Translations under genes and position numbers: made by a program
NCBI GenBank assembly: GCA_035505655.1
Contig: DATJQP010000133.1
Coordinates: forward strand, 1-64,000
DNA: 64,000 bases
DNA from: JAGVPT01 sp035505655
Lineage (GTDB): Bacteria; Bacteroidota; Ignavibacteria; UBA10030; UBA8401
Direction: 5' to 3'
Part shown: piece by piece, positions 35,559 to 45,861 of the stretch
Numbering within the stretch: position 1 is the stretch's first letter
Layout of the letters: every line of letters starts with the position of its first letter
Notes under the pieces: model-generated
Seen by the model: the letters and a program-made list of their open reading frames with translations, nothing else
Told to the model about the DNA's origin: nothing
Database searches by the model: none

Positions 35559-38375
35559 CTACACTACCCATTGTGTACCACAAAGGACTTTGAACGGACA
35601 GTTGCGGCATTCCTGTTCCAATCGTCGCGGAGGCCTGAACGGAACATTGAGATCGAAGATCTCCGAGACGAGCCTCCCTGCTATTTCATCCATGAGCGCC
35701 ATTTGTTCTGCCGCAGTCTCATCGTCCACGAACAGCGGCGTCTCGATCTTCCCGTCGATTTCCTGCTTCCCGAGAAAGAGGTAGGCGGGGCGCACCCGCT
35801 CGATCGGGATGCCGCGGGCTTTCGAATAGAGCATTGCATAGAGAGGAAGCTGGAGAGAACCGATATGATCGTTCCAGCTTTCCCGGACCTCGGGCAAGAG
35901 GTCATCGAAGTCAATTTTCGTGAACCTGTCGTTCGAACCGGTCTTATAGTCGAGAATGACGGTCGTTCCCTGCCGCGCTTCCACTCTGTCCAGCATTCCG
36001 GTCATCCGCACTCCGTACAGCTCTCCCTCGAGCTTCACTTCCACGTCGATCAGTTCGATCGGGCGGTCGAGAGCGGGCATTTGATAGAGTGCGAGGAAGT
36101 CCTGAAGATGCTTCCGGACCTGAATCTTCATGAGATGAGCGGCACCAACGGGATTCGCACCGTAACGAAGCGAGAACTCTTCATCGATCCTCCGATCCAG
36201 TTCCTCCCTCGAGAGCGTCTCCTTTGTCATCCTTTTCCCTCTCAGCGGGATGAAATACGATCGGAGAATTGCATGGACGAGGGTCCCCACGTCCGACTGC
36301 GCAATTTCTTCGTCGAGGATCTCCCGTTCGTTCAGGCGCAGGACGTGTGCATAGTAGAACCGTAACTCACAGCGAAGATACGCGTCGAGTCGGGTCGGGG
36401 TGAGGGGAAGCTTTCGCAATGTCTCAAGGACTTTTTGTGTTTTGGGAATCGGCGCCGGAGGCCGGTTGCCAAGTTGAAAACTATATCGGACGGACTGGAC
36501 CAATCCTGCTGTGTCGGCGACTCGCGCCTCCTGCTGTCGTTCCCAAAGCAGTTTTTCCACAAACCTGCTCTTTTCTCTCCGCCCTTCCTGGACATAGAAG
36601 AGATGGACATTTGCGGCCCCCGAGAGGAGCCCGTTGAAATAGTACTCAGCCCCCCGCTCTAGGTCGCGATAGGTCGGCAGGCCAAGTGATTCCCGAACCT
36701 TTGTCGAAAGTACAACATCGTTTCCCCTGTTCCCCGGGAGTGTGTCCTCGTTCGCATCAAGGAGGTAGACATTCTTGAAATGAAGCGAGCGGGTCTCGAG
36801 AAAGCCGAGCACCTGCAGTCCATGGAGAGGTGTTCCGGTGAACGGGACCTCAACGGTGGCAAGGTAGGTGCGGAAGAAAGAGACGTACGCCTCCGTACTC
36901 GCCAGACGTTTGGGCGCCAGGAGCGACGAGCAAAGCCGTTCCAGGCTTTCCACGAGCGCGGCCGCAAAGGGATAGAAGAAGGGATGCAACCGGGCCGTGC
37001 TCTCTTCGTCGACGAACCTGAGCACCCCGATAAGAGCATTCGCGAATTCTCCCACCGAGCCGATGCCGTCGAAGACACGGATCGTCATGTCGTGGACTCG
37101 CCGCAGATGCGCCTTGAGATCCCCGGGCGGAAGCTCTGCACCGATTCCGCCGATCCGGTCGGAGGCACGGGCGAGAAGGTTGTCATCTTCCTCGAGCTCC
37201 TGTAGTGCGACAAGACTCGCCGAGGTTCCCTTGAGGAAGTGCTCCTCGATCGTGTTGAACAAAATCCGGGTCTTCTCCGGATCACCTCCAAGACGGATGT
37301 TCTTCGTGTACGGATGGAGGATGAATTCGACGTACCGCGGGACGGAGAATCGCTCGCCGACGCGTGACGAGAGAAGCTCAAGCAGGGCCCGGACGAACCC
37401 GAAGACCGGCGTACGGAGCAGAGGATATCCGAGTGAAATATTGTACCCTTGCTCCCCGAAGAGCGGAAGGCATCCATGATAGACCGGGAAAAGGGCCTCC
37501 GCGGCGGGGAGGACAACAACACTTTCGTCGATCTCTGAAGGATTCCCATCCTTCAGTCCCGCGAGCAAGTTCGTCAGAGCAAACACTTCCCCGTGTGTGT
37601 CGGTGCACTGGTAGAAGGAGACGTTCGGCCTTTTCTGACTGGGGGCAGGAAGATCCACCGGAATGCCAAGCCGCTCCAGCTCGACCCCCAGGCCGATCCC
37701 CTGCTGAAAGATCAGGACCGCATTCTCGAGTCCGCGGATTCGCGAAAAGATTCGCCGCTCCGCTTCGGTAAGCGCGAAGAATCCCGCAACGACAACCCTC
37801 CGAAACCCGGCCAGATCAATGTTCTCAGCTGAGTCCGCGACGATTCCATACCGCATCGATCGCGTCGCGAGCTGACTCTTTTCCGCCTCGGCATAGAATT
37901 GCTCGAACAATCGTTGAAACGATGCGGCGTTTCCCGCCGTGATTCCCGAAAGAACTTCCCGCAGACGTCGCTCCGGAATCTGTGCGATCCGGACCTCCTC
38001 AAGTTCCGCAAAGAGCTTCTGTCCGAGCGGCAGAAACTCTTCGAGGTCTTCGAAATGACTGCCACCCGGACGATGTTCCTCGGCCAGATAAATCGGGTGG
38101 AGCAGCGCGATCGCATCGAGCGGTTCCAGCGGACTCAGGTGAAGGCCAAGGTGTTCCTGGGCAAGGTAGTCGATGAAGCTGTCGGCGGAAAAGATCCGCG
38201 GGGGAATGATGCCCGCCCGTTTCGATCCGGCGATCGCTCTCCGGAGAGCATGGGCGGGCCGTTTCCCAGGGAAGACGACGATGTTACGGGAAAAGTCGTG
38301 CCCCTCGCTCACGAGCGCCGAAGCAACTTCGTCGATCAGGTTGTCGCCGGCAGCGATGACTCGTACTTCGCTCAT
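35559..38375 (-). CDS. AddB-like PD-(D/E)XK nuclease / helicase-fold subunit
   Basis: 938 residues. The N-terminal helicase-like fold has lost its ATP loop (VVFPGKRPAHALRRAI instead of a full Walker A), as usual for AddB. The C-terminal nuclease carries ILDYKTGSND and a following LQLPLYAMLYSKA helix. Cysteines expected for the AddB iron-sulfur staple are present: one early in the nuclease region (LRCELRFYYAHV) and three at the end (CRNCPFKVLC). With the neighbouring AddA-like subunit it should resect double-strand breaks for RecA loading. The stop of the AddA-like gene overlaps its own start by 4 bases. Confidence 0.85.
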   Translation of the reverse strand: MSEVRVIAAGDNLIDEVASALVSEGHDFSRNIVVFPGKRPAHALRRAIAGSKRAGIIPPRIFSADSFIDYLAQEHLGLHLSPLEPLDAIALLHPIYLAEEHRPGGSHFEDLEEFLPLGQKLFAELEEVRIAQIPERRLREVLSGITAGNAASFQRLFEQFYAEAEKSQLATRSMRYGIVADSAENIDLAGFRRVVVAGFFALTEAERRIFSRIRGLENAVLIFQQGIGLGVELERLGIPVDLPAPSQKRPNVSFYQCTDTHGEVFALTNLLAGLKDGNPSEIDESVVVLPAAEALFPVYHGCLPLFGEQGYNISLGYPLLRTPVFGFVRALLELLSSRVGERFSVPRYVEFILHPYTKNIRLGGDPEKTRILFNTIEEHFLKGTSASLVALQELEEDDNLLARASDRIGGIGAELPPGDLKAHLRRVHDMTIRVFDGIGSVGEFANALIGVLRFVDEESTARLHPFFYPFAAALVESLERLCSSLLAPKRLASTEAYVSFFRTYLATVEVPFTGTPLHGLQVLGFLETRSLHFKNVYLLDANEDTLPGNRGNDVVLSTKVRESLGLPTYRDLERGAEYYFNGLLSGAANVHLFYVQEGRREKSRFVEKLLWERQQEARVADTAGLVQSVRYSFQLGNRPPAPIPKTQKVLETLRKLPLTPTRLDAYLRCELRFYYAHVLRLNEREILDEEIAQSDVGTLVHAILRSYFIPLRGKRMTKETLSREELDRRIDEEFSLRYGANPVGAAHLMKIQVRKHLQDFLALYQMPALDRPIELIDVEVKLEGELYGVRMTGMLDRVEARQGTTVILDYKTGSNDRFTKIDFDDLLPEVRESWNDHIGSLQLPLYAMLYSKARGIPIERVRPAYLFLGKQEIDGKIETPLFVDDETAAEQMALMDEIAGRLVSEIFDLNVPFRPPRRLEQECRNCPFKVLCGTQWVV

Positions 38376-41300
38376 GCGACCTCCCGAAGTTTCAGAAGGT
38401 CTACATACGCTATAGCTCCGGCGATCTTCCTCTCCCCGTAAATATCGCGGAGGATCTCCATGTAGCTCCGGACCTGCGCCAGGTACTCCGTTTCATTCTC
38501 ATCCCCGCCGGTCTTGAAATCAACGACCGTCACCAGGTGAGGGTCGAGGACGATCCTGTCCGCCCGAAAGAGTGCACCGGTGCGTGCCGCAAGTTCCTGT
38601 TCACGGAGGAAGCTCCTTCCCTCTTTTGCGGTAAAGAGATCCCTGAATCTTTCATCCTGCAAAAATCGCCGCGCAGTCGCCGCGACCTCTTCGGCAGATC
38701 CTTTGAAGCCAAGATGCGCACACGACTCTTCGGCGAAAAGAGTAAGGTCCCCCGCTGCCACTGCGGTGAGGTCTGAAATCCTGGAGAGGAGATGATGAAG
38801 GACGTCACCCCTCCTTGCCTCCGTTGCGATGAGCCGTTCGCCGTAATGAAGTGTACTGGGCATCCGCCCCGTTCGATGCCGGGGTTCAAATCGTCTCTCC
38901 GGGGAGGATGGAGTCTTCCGACGTACGGGCCTTGGAGGATGCTCCGCCGCCGGCTCCGGCAGAAATCTGGTCGGCTCTTTTCGTTCCGCGCCCTGCAGCC
39001 CGAGGACGTACATCTCGCTCCCGGCCCTGGTGAGAGCGACGTACAGGACATTGAGGGAATCGACCTTCCGCCTGAACTCCTCCTCTTCCGACAGTCTCCG
39101 GATCTCTTCGACCTTTTCGCCGATCGATTCCGTTGCGCGAAAGAGGCGCAATCCCTCCTCCTCCTCCCGCACAACATATCCCGGCGCCTTCGGGGATCTA
39201 TCCCGGAGAAGGAGGATGACAACCGGAAATTCAAGACCTTTGGCTTTGTGGATCGTCATGAGCTGAACGGCATCGAGATCCCGGGGAGCTTCGATCTTCC
39301 ATGCTTCCTCGCTCGTCTCGTCGGCCGAAAAGTCGAGAAAACTCTTCAGGCTGTTGGATCCCTCTGCTTCGAAGATCCTGATTACTTCGAGGAACTTCGT
39401 CAGCGTTGCCTCCTCCCCAGGTGACGATTCGAAGAGGCGGAATGTCTTCGTGATTTCGGTGACGAGGTCATAGAGAGGGAAGTATCCGACCGCGGCGAAC
39501 AACCGTTCGAAGTGATCCTTCCAGAGGTCGGGGAATCTTTCGCGGAAAAGGGCATACAGGGGCGCGGACGGGTAACCGCGGACTCCGACGAAGAGGTCGG
39601 TGATGCGTCCGACCATTGGACTCCTCCCCTCCAGCACAAGGAAATTCGCGAAGAGATCGCCGAGCACGAATTCCGCGAACGACAGGTCGTCGAGAGGGGA
39701 ATCGAGAAAACGAAGAAGAGCGACAAGTTCCCCCTCGCTCTTTCTTCTTCTGAGGTCGAGAGTACTGTGGGAAATGATCGGGTATCCCGCCTCGTTGAGC
39801 CAGCCGCTGATCTCCGATACCTTGTCGTTCTCCGCGGCGAGGACTCCGATCTCGTTGAGGCGATATCCCCGCGCGCGACAGTCCCGCACAATGTCGAGGA
39901 TCTTCTCTCTCTCAGCTTCTCCCCCGTCTGTCGCCTCGATGAAGGAGACTTCCACGATTCCCTTCCCCCGGTTCACAGGGATCACCTCCTGCTCGTACTC
40001 GGAAAGCCCGCTGGCGGCGGCTTCAGTCGAAAGCCCGCCCGACGGAACAATGGTATGAAAAATCTCACGTCCGAACTCGACAATCCGTTCCTCGCTTCGG
40101 TAATTCGTCCCGAGCGTCAGCACCTCGTGTCGCGCGGAGGGGAAAGGATTCCGCAGAGAGAGCTCTCTCATGATACGCCAATCGGCGGCACGAAACGCGT
40201 AGATCGACTGCTTGGTGTCGCCGACAACAAAGAGACTCCCTCCTTTCGAGAGGGATTCCTCGAGGAGGGGAAAAAGATTGGCCCATTGAATCCGCGAAGT
40301 ATCCTGGAACTCGTCGATGAGGTAGTGGAAGATGCTCTCTCCGAGTTTGTAGAATACCTCCGGGACGACCTGTGCCGTCAACTGGCCGGCGAGAACGCGG
40401 CCGACTTCCTCAAGAAATATTATCCCCTCTCTCCTTTTATAGGCATCGACGGTTTCGGAGATCGCCTCGAAGGCGGCGACGTACGGCGAATAGAAGCTCT
40501 CAGCGTACGACGCCGCGTAGTGCCGGAGCAACTCCGTGAACTTCTCATGTTCCCCCATGAGCTCCGCCTCCCACCTGTCGAAGAGAGCCGCTTCAGCTTT
40601 CCCTTTCGGTTTGTTGACCGGACTCGGTTTCAGTGTCCGGTCAATGAGCGGCAACGCATTCCCGGAACGGAGGAGCTCCGCGTCGGCAAGAAATCTTCCG
40701 TTTGGCGTGAGACCGGAACGCCCGACGGCAGAGAGGACCCTTTCGCACTGATCCCTCAGCTCCCCTTCGAGCTTCTTTGTCTCCTCGCGCGAATCACCGC
40801 GGATGAGCGGCTTCGTGTACGCCCCGATCGCTCTGTGAATTTCCTTCAGATGAGAGAGGATGTCGCGGAATGGATTCCACAGGTAGGACGAATTGCCCCG
40901 CCTGTTCCCGGCGATCCGTTCTACGAGATCCTCAACGATCGCAGCCCGGGGACTTCCCGCGGCGATCTCCCGCGAAAAGACCTCCATTGCCGCATCGAAG
41001 ACCCGCTCGGCATCGAACGAGATTTCATACCCTGGTGGGATGCCGTATTCCAGCGACATCGTCTTGTAAACCATCGACATGAAACTGTCGATCGTGCGGA
41101 CCTGAAAGTCCGAATAATTGTCGAGGATCGTCTCCAGAAGCCGTCCCGCCCGGCTCTGAAGTTCCGGGAGGGAATATTGAAAGAGAGGAGCAAGCTGGGC
41201 GAGCGTCTCTTCGTCTCCGAGGACGGCGAGCTTCAGCAGCTTCAGGATCCGCTGCTTCATTTCGGTCGCGGCGTTGTTCGTAAAGGTGATCGCGAGGACG

Positions 41301-41452
41301 TTGGCGAGCGAATGATGGGGCACATCGTCGGAAAGGAGGAGGCGCACATAGCGATGGGTCAGCGCGTGCGTTTTTCCGGCGCCGGCCGAGGCGGTGACAA
41401 CGGTCACCGAGGGAAAATAGAGCCTGGTGCTCGGGACAAAAGCTTCGGGCAC
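38372..41452 (-). CDS. AddA-like UvrD/Rep helicase-nuclease
   Basis: 1026 residues. Helicase motifs in order: Walker A ASAGAGKTHALTHRYV, motif Ia AITFTNNAATEMKQRI, Walker B DEFQDTSRIQW, motif III GDTKQSIYAFRAADWR, motif V VQLMTIHKAKGLEFPVV and motif VI LNVLYVALTRAGSEMYV. The C-terminal nuclease domain has VVDFKTGGDENETEYL. It is shorter than Bacillus AddA (about 1230 residues), as common in Bacteroidota. It translocates on DNA and cuts as a partner of the AddB-like protein. No RecBCD subunits are nearby, which fits an AddAB system. Confidence 0.9.
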   Translation of the reverse strand: MPEAFVPSTRLYFPSVTVVTASAGAGKTHALTHRYVRLLLSDDVPHHSLANVLAITFTNNAATEMKQRILKLLKLAVLGDEETLAQLAPLFQYSLPELQSRAGRLLETILDNYSDFQVRTIDSFMSMVYKTMSLEYGIPPGYEISFDAERVFDAAMEVFSREIAAGSPRAAIVEDLVERIAGNRRGNSSYLWNPFRDILSHLKEIHRAIGAYTKPLIRGDSREETKKLEGELRDQCERVLSAVGRSGLTPNGRFLADAELLRSGNALPLIDRTLKPSPVNKPKGKAEAALFDRWEAELMGEHEKFTELLRHYAASYAESFYSPYVAAFEAISETVDAYKRREGIIFLEEVGRVLAGQLTAQVVPEVFYKLGESIFHYLIDEFQDTSRIQWANLFPLLEESLSKGGSLFVVGDTKQSIYAFRAADWRIMRELSLRNPFPSARHEVLTLGTNYRSEERIVEFGREIFHTIVPSGGLSTEAAASGLSEYEQEVIPVNRGKGIVEVSFIEATDGGEAEREKILDIVRDCRARGYRLNEIGVLAAENDKVSEISGWLNEAGYPIISHSTLDLRRRKSEGELVALLRFLDSPLDDLSFAEFVLGDLFANFLVLEGRSPMVGRITDLFVGVRGYPSAPLYALFRERFPDLWKDHFERLFAAVGYFPLYDLVTEITKTFRLFESSPGEEATLTKFLEVIRIFEAEGSNSLKSFLDFSADETSEEAWKIEAPRDLDAVQLMTIHKAKGLEFPVVILLLRDRSPKAPGYVVREEEEGLRLFRATESIGEKVEEIRRLSEEEEFRRKVDSLNVLYVALTRAGSEMYVLGLQGAERKEPTRFLPEPAAEHPPRPVRRKTPSSPERRFEPRHRTGRMPSTLHYGERLIATEARRGDVLHHLLSRISDLTAVAAGDLTLFAEESCAHLGFKGSAEEVAATARRFLQDERFRDLFTAKEGRSFLREQELAARTGALFRADRIVLDPHLVTVVDFKTGGDENETEYLAQVRSYMEILRDIYGERKIAGAIAYVDLLKLREVA

Positions 41453-41485
41453 GTTCTCCTCTTAGGCTACGTAGGTTGCTAAATC

Positions 41486-41517
41486 CTCAAAAAAAATCCA
41501 AACCGACTCGGTTTGGA
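41486..41517 (-). terminator. Rho-independent terminator after the thioesterase gene
   Basis: TCCAAACCGA (41497-41506) pairs with TCGGTTTGGA (41508-41517). Read on the minus strand it is followed by TTTTTTTT. It lies 50 bases beyond the thioesterase stop and before the AddA-like gene start. Confidence 0.85.
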
Positions 41518-41565
41518 CTCAGGCTTCTTCCGGCTTCCGCCGGACCTTTCGCCCCCTGTCGTCCG

Positions 41566-41979
41566 TCAAACGGAGTATTTTGCGACAATCCACTCGGGGA
41601 TCACCTCGGAGCGGCCTGTCGTCCGGTTGATCATCGTGTAGAGGATGTACCCTTCACACGAAAGCTTCTGACTCTCCTTCTTGATAATCTCGAAGCGAAC
41701 TTTCACTCCTTTCTTCAGGAGCTCATCGATCCATGTTCGCACGATGATCGTCTCGCCGAGTCCGAGGGGCCGCTTGTGCTCGACATGCGTCTCGTTGACG
41801 ACCCATCCGTACCCGAGGGAGAGAAATTCCCCCATGCTCATCTTGTAGCAGCGCTCCATCTGGTCATAGCGTGCGGCGAGGACATAGTCGAGGTAGCGCG
41901 TATTGTGGACGTGCTGATTCATATCGATGTCGTCCGGGCGAACCTGCAACTCTGTCTCGAATCTGGAAAACAACGGCAT
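41566..41979 (-). CDS. Acyl-CoA thioesterase, hot-dog fold (4HBT/YbgC-like)
   Basis: 137 residues from the ATG at 41979. The family signature VRPDDIDMNQHVHNTRYLDYV contains the catalytic Asp and the Asn-x-His-Val core of 4-hydroxybenzoyl-CoA-thioesterase-like enzymes. WVVNETHVEHKRPLGLGE and VKVRFEIIKKE make up the central sheet. It would hydrolyse a thioester in the cytosol, but the acyl group is unknown. It is monocistronic with its own terminator at 41486-41517. Confidence 0.88.
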   Translation of the reverse strand: MPLFSRFETELQVRPDDIDMNQHVHNTRYLDYVLAARYDQMERCYKMSMGEFLSLGYGWVVNETHVEHKRPLGLGETIIVRTWIDELLKKGVKVRFEIIKKESQKLSCEGYILYTMINRTTGRSEVIPEWIVAKYSV

Positions 41980-42320
41980 AGGGGCTCCCAGACGACACAA
42001 TACAAACAAAATGAGGGAAAATCAATTCGCGCCCGAGAGTGGGGAAAGGAGGCAGAATACAGGAGACAGCAAAGACGAATAGAGAATAAAGAGGTGAGCA
42101 GTTTTTGTCCGGGCTTTCCCATACTGGCCTCATGCTGCGAAACCGTCGTCTTGCCTGTTCGTGATAGGGCCGATTCCTCCGTGGTCTTTTCGGACGAGCG
42201 AAGACTCGACTCGTTGAGCATGCAAACTGTAACACCTCCGGTCTGAAGGTCTGGCGGGTCATCAACGACCTGGACAGATGTGCCCTTGGAAGTCGTCCTT
42301 CACAGCGCTTCGCGGGAACA
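41980..42320. other. Gene-free stretch of about 340 bp
   Basis: I see no convincing coding frame, repeat or RNA here. It should hold the promoter of the thioesterase gene, read leftward, but no strong -35/-10 pair stands out. Confidence 0.5.
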
Positions 42321-42359
42321 AACAAAAAAGCTCCGGACCTTCGGCGGCCCGGAGCTTTT
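42321..42359 (-). terminator. Rho-independent terminator of the tricorn-like protease gene
   Basis: AAAAGCTCCGG (42326-42336) pairs with CCGGAGCTTTT (42349-42359). On the minus strand, the direction of the protease gene ending at 42380, it runs into TTTTTTGTT. The symmetric A/T flanks could also stop plus-strand transcripts. Confidence 0.88.
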
Positions 42360-42379
42360 CGCATGAGAAGATTGAGCCG

Positions 42380-45300
42380 TTACCGTTTGTCGGGGTACGG
42401 AGGCGGCGGGGGAAGCTTGGCCGGATGAGTCTTCATCAAATCGAGCACGGTTTCAATCCCCTTGTTGAGTTGCTCGTCGATGCCCTGATATTCCTTCGCC
42501 GGGTCGTTGTCAACCACGATATCCGGATCCACTCCGTGTCCTTCCATGATCCATTCCTTCCCCTCGATATCGTAGCGTGAGAATTCGGGCTTGTTGAGGA
42601 ATCCGCCGTCGATGAACGGAAGAGATCCACGGATGCCGACGACGCCTCCCCACGACCTTTTGCCGATGATGGGCCCGATCTTGTATTTCTTGAACCGATA
42701 GGCGACGATATCGCCGTCCGACGCCGAGAATTCGTCCAGGAGCATCACCTTCGGGCCTACGAAGGTCCCCGATGGGTCGGGACCGGGCGTTGTGTTGCGG
42801 GCGATGTCGATCATCGCCATCTCACGCTGGAGACGCTCGATGATCATCGGCGATACGAATCCTCCGCCGTTCCCCCGGACGTCCACGATGAGTCCCTCTT
42901 TCGTAAGCTGGGGATAGTAGTACTTCACGAACTCGTTCAGTCCGTGAAAACCCATGTCGGGGATGTGAACGTATCCGACCCGCCCGCCGGTTGCTTTCGA
43001 GACTTTCGCGATGTTCGACTGAACCCAGTTGAAGTAATAGAGCTCATGTTCGTCACCGATCGGCACGACGACGGTCTGGTGACTCCCTTCTTCCGCCGGC
43101 TCCGCGTTCAGCGTGAGCGTCACCTGCTTGCCCACGGTGCCGACGAGCGACTCATAAATATCCGTCATCTCTTTCGTCGATTTTCCGTTGACGGCGAGGA
43201 TGTACTCACCCTCCTTTGCGTTCACGCCGATATCGGTCAAGGGCGACCGGAGCGAATGATCCCAATTCTCTCCCGTGAGAATCTTCGTAATGCGGTAATA
43301 CCCGGAGACCGGGTCGCGGACGACAACGGCGCCGAGGAGGCCGGTCTGGATCCGCTCCGCGTGAGGCATGTCGCCTCCGCCGACGTAGGTGTGACCGGTG
43401 CTCAGCTCACCGATCATTTCGCCGAGGATGTACGTCAGGTCCGCACGATTGTTGACGTAGGCGACGAGCGGCTCATAGTTCTTCCGCACTTTCTCCCAAT
43501 CCACGCCGCTCATGTTCGGGGCGAAGTAGAAGTCCCGCATCTGTCGCCACGCTTCGTGGTAGATCTGCATCCACTCCGCATGATGGTCGACGACGACTCT
43601 CATGTCCGAAAGGTTGAGACGATCTTTGATCTCGATCTTCGACGTGGGAAGGTCGATAATCGCGTATGATCCCTCCTCACCGACGATCGCTTTCTTTCCG
43701 TCCGCGGAGACCTCGAATCCGTTGAAATCGCCCAGCTCGGTCTCCTTGAGCTTTTCGAAATCATAGTAGAGGAACTTCGCTTTTTCGTCTTTCGAACCGG
43801 CGCGGATGTAATAGAGCTTGTCGCCCACGGAGGTGAGGTCGCGGTAATTCGCTGCCGTGATCGGAAGCCCGGCGATCCGCTGCTGGAGACCCTCGAGGTC
43901 GACCTTGACGGCAGGTTTTGCCTCTTCTTTCTCCTCTTTTTTCTTGTCCCCCTTCTCTCCGCCCTTCGGTGGTTCCGAGATTTTTACTTCGTCGCTTTTC
44001 GGCTCAAACGGCGATTTTGTCTCTTTTGTCAGGGTGACGAGGTAGATTTTCGCGAGGTCGTTGTAGACATGGTCGAGCTCGGTCTGGCTCAACGTTGGGT
44101 TGAAACTCCTTTCCGACACGAAGAAGAGATACTTTCCGTCCGAGCTGAATGCCGGGGAGTACGAGTTGAACCATCCGTCGGTGACGGGGTACGACTCCTT
44201 CTTTTCCAGGGAATAAAGATAGACCGTCGTCATCGCCGAGTCTTCCGGCTTGGCATAGGCAATCCACTTGCTGTCGGGCGACCAGACGTAGTCGGTGATT
44301 TCGAAGGCCGTCGCCTGGACGACGGGCGTCACCTTCTTCGTCTCGACGTCGACATATTGAAGCCGCTGTTTCCTGTCCGACCACACGATCTTCTTGCTGT
44401 CAGGAGACCAGTACGGCTGGTACTTGTACGCATCGCCATTTTTCGTCAATTGGGTTCCCTGTCCCGAACCGTCCTGCGGCAATAGCCAGACCTCGTCTTC
44501 GCCGGATGCGTCAGAGATGCATGCGATCCATTTGCCGTCCGGCGACCACTTCGAGTTCCTTTCATGGATTCCGGAGGAGTGAGTCAGGTTCCGTGTATTG
44601 CCGTATTTTGCCGGTACGGTGAAGACATCCCCCCTCGCACCGAAGAGAGCACGGTTTCCGTCGGGGGAGATTTCATAGTTCGTAATGCTCTTGCTCACGT
44701 CGACGAAGCTCGTCCTTCCGGCAGCAAAATCTTCATCGATGGTGATGCTCACTTTGTCGACCTTCTCGGTGGCCAGGTCAAAGCGGTAGAGGTACCCGCC
44801 GTTTTCGAAAACAATCGCGCGGTCGCCGATCGAAGGGAACTTCACGTCGAAGTCGACGAAGTCGGTCAGCTTTTTTGTCTCCTTCGTCTCAAGGTCGTAT
44901 GAATAGAGGTTCAGTCTCTTGTGCTCGTCACGATCCGAGATGAAGTAAATTTTGTTATTCCCTCCCCACATCGGGATGATATCCTGGGCAGGATTGTTCG
45001 TGAGGTCGGTCGTCTGCTTGGTGGCAAAATCGTACAGCCATACGTCATCGGCCTGGCCTCCGCGATACCTCTTCCAGGTCCGGAATTCCCGGAAGACCCG
45101 GTTATAGACCATCTTCTGTCCGTCGGGCGAGAAGGAACAGAATCCACCGCGCGGCAACGGGAGCTGTTCCGGAGATCCGCCGTTGACGGAGGCAAGGTAG
45201 AGCTGCCCCTTGAAGTCGTCCCATTCAGTCCTTCGCGAACGATAGACGATGTGGGTGCTGTCCTTCCAGCACATGACGATGTTATTCGGCCCCATCCTGT

Positions 45301-45643
45301 CCGAGACGTCGTCGCGGTCCAGCGTCGCTGTGTACGTCAGCCTTTTTGGCACGCCCCCGTCGGAGGGCATAAGGTAAACTTCGGTATTCCCGTCGTACTG
45401 GCCGGTGAAAGCGAGCCACTTTCCGTCGGGCGAAAATCGTGCGAACATCTCGTACCCGATATCGCTCGTCAGCTTGCGCGCGACACCCCCGGTCGCCGAA
45501 ACGGTGTAAAGATCGCCGGCGTAGCTGAACACGATTCTGTCGCCGTGGATGGCAGGGAACCGAAGCAATCTGGCTTCTTCCTGTGCGGCCAGGGTCACCG
45601 AGAAACAGGCGGCAAGGATTACAAATGCAAAAAGACGTCTCAT
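42380..45643 (-). CDS. Exported tricorn-like S41 peptidase
   Basis: 1087 residues from the ATG at 45643 (AAGG 11 bases upstream). The signal peptide is LFAFVILAACFSVTLAAQ. The first ~320 residues and a second block form PD40-type beta-propeller blades (FSPDGKWLAFTGQYDG, WSPDGKWIACISDASGED, WSPDSKWIAYAKP). A Lys/Glu-rich linker (GDKKKEEKEEAKP) precedes the tricorn C1 region, a PDZ domain with ILAVNGKSTKEM, and the C-terminal S41 protease with the catalytic Ser in LDEFSASDGDIVAYRF. Family members cut oligopeptides released by other proteases. The signal peptide places this one in the periplasm or outside, unlike archaeal tricorn. Confidence 0.92.
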   Translation of the reverse strand: MRRLFAFVILAACFSVTLAAQEEARLLRFPAIHGDRIVFSYAGDLYTVSATGGVARKLTSDIGYEMFARFSPDGKWLAFTGQYDGNTEVYLMPSDGGVPKRLTYTATLDRDDVSDRMGPNNIVMCWKDSTHIVYRSRRTEWDDFKGQLYLASVNGGSPEQLPLPRGGFCSFSPDGQKMVYNRVFREFRTWKRYRGGQADDVWLYDFATKQTTDLTNNPAQDIIPMWGGNNKIYFISDRDEHKRLNLYSYDLETKETKKLTDFVDFDVKFPSIGDRAIVFENGGYLYRFDLATEKVDKVSITIDEDFAAGRTSFVDVSKSITNYEISPDGNRALFGARGDVFTVPAKYGNTRNLTHSSGIHERNSKWSPDGKWIACISDASGEDEVWLLPQDGSGQGTQLTKNGDAYKYQPYWSPDSKKIVWSDRKQRLQYVDVETKKVTPVVQATAFEITDYVWSPDSKWIAYAKPEDSAMTTVYLYSLEKKESYPVTDGWFNSYSPAFSSDGKYLFFVSERSFNPTLSQTELDHVYNDLAKIYLVTLTKETKSPFEPKSDEVKISEPPKGGEKGDKKKEEKEEAKPAVKVDLEGLQQRIAGLPITAANYRDLTSVGDKLYYIRAGSKDEKAKFLYYDFEKLKETELGDFNGFEVSADGKKAIVGEEGSYAIIDLPTSKIEIKDRLNLSDMRVVVDHHAEWMQIYHEAWRQMRDFYFAPNMSGVDWEKVRKNYEPLVAYVNNRADLTYILGEMIGELSTGHTYVGGGDMPHAERIQTGLLGAVVVRDPVSGYYRITKILTGENWDHSLRSPLTDIGVNAKEGEYILAVNGKSTKEMTDIYESLVGTVGKQVTLTLNAEPAEEGSHQTVVVPIGDEHELYYFNWVQSNIAKVSKATGGRVGYVHIPDMGFHGLNEFVKYYYPQLTKEGLIVDVRGNGGGFVSPMIIERLQREMAMIDIARNTTPGPDPSGTFVGPKVMLLDEFSASDGDIVAYRFKKYKIGPIIGKRSWGGVVGIRGSLPFIDGGFLNKPEFSRYDIEGKEWIMEGHGVDPDIVVDNDPAKEYQGIDEQLNKGIETVLDLMKTHPAKLPPPPPYPDKR

Positions 45644-45861
45644 GGATCGCACCTTGAGTGTTTGAGAATAGAGGGATGGAAATCAGTATACGGCCGCCCC
45701 GGAAAAAGGTTTCATTGAAGGACCTCGCTGCGAGTTATCCATGCGGCATTTGCAGTTGAGCCAATATACACCCGGAGCCGATGTCGTGCAAGTTTGTCCG
45801 CCCACTATTATATTGTAGCGTCACAGAAGCCCCGACACCCAACGAAAACGATCTTTTTTCA

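Noticed and set aside
39512..41482. 656-residue plus-strand frame inside the AddA-like gene.
   Set aside because: Charged, motif-free shadow; the minus strand holds all helicase motifs.
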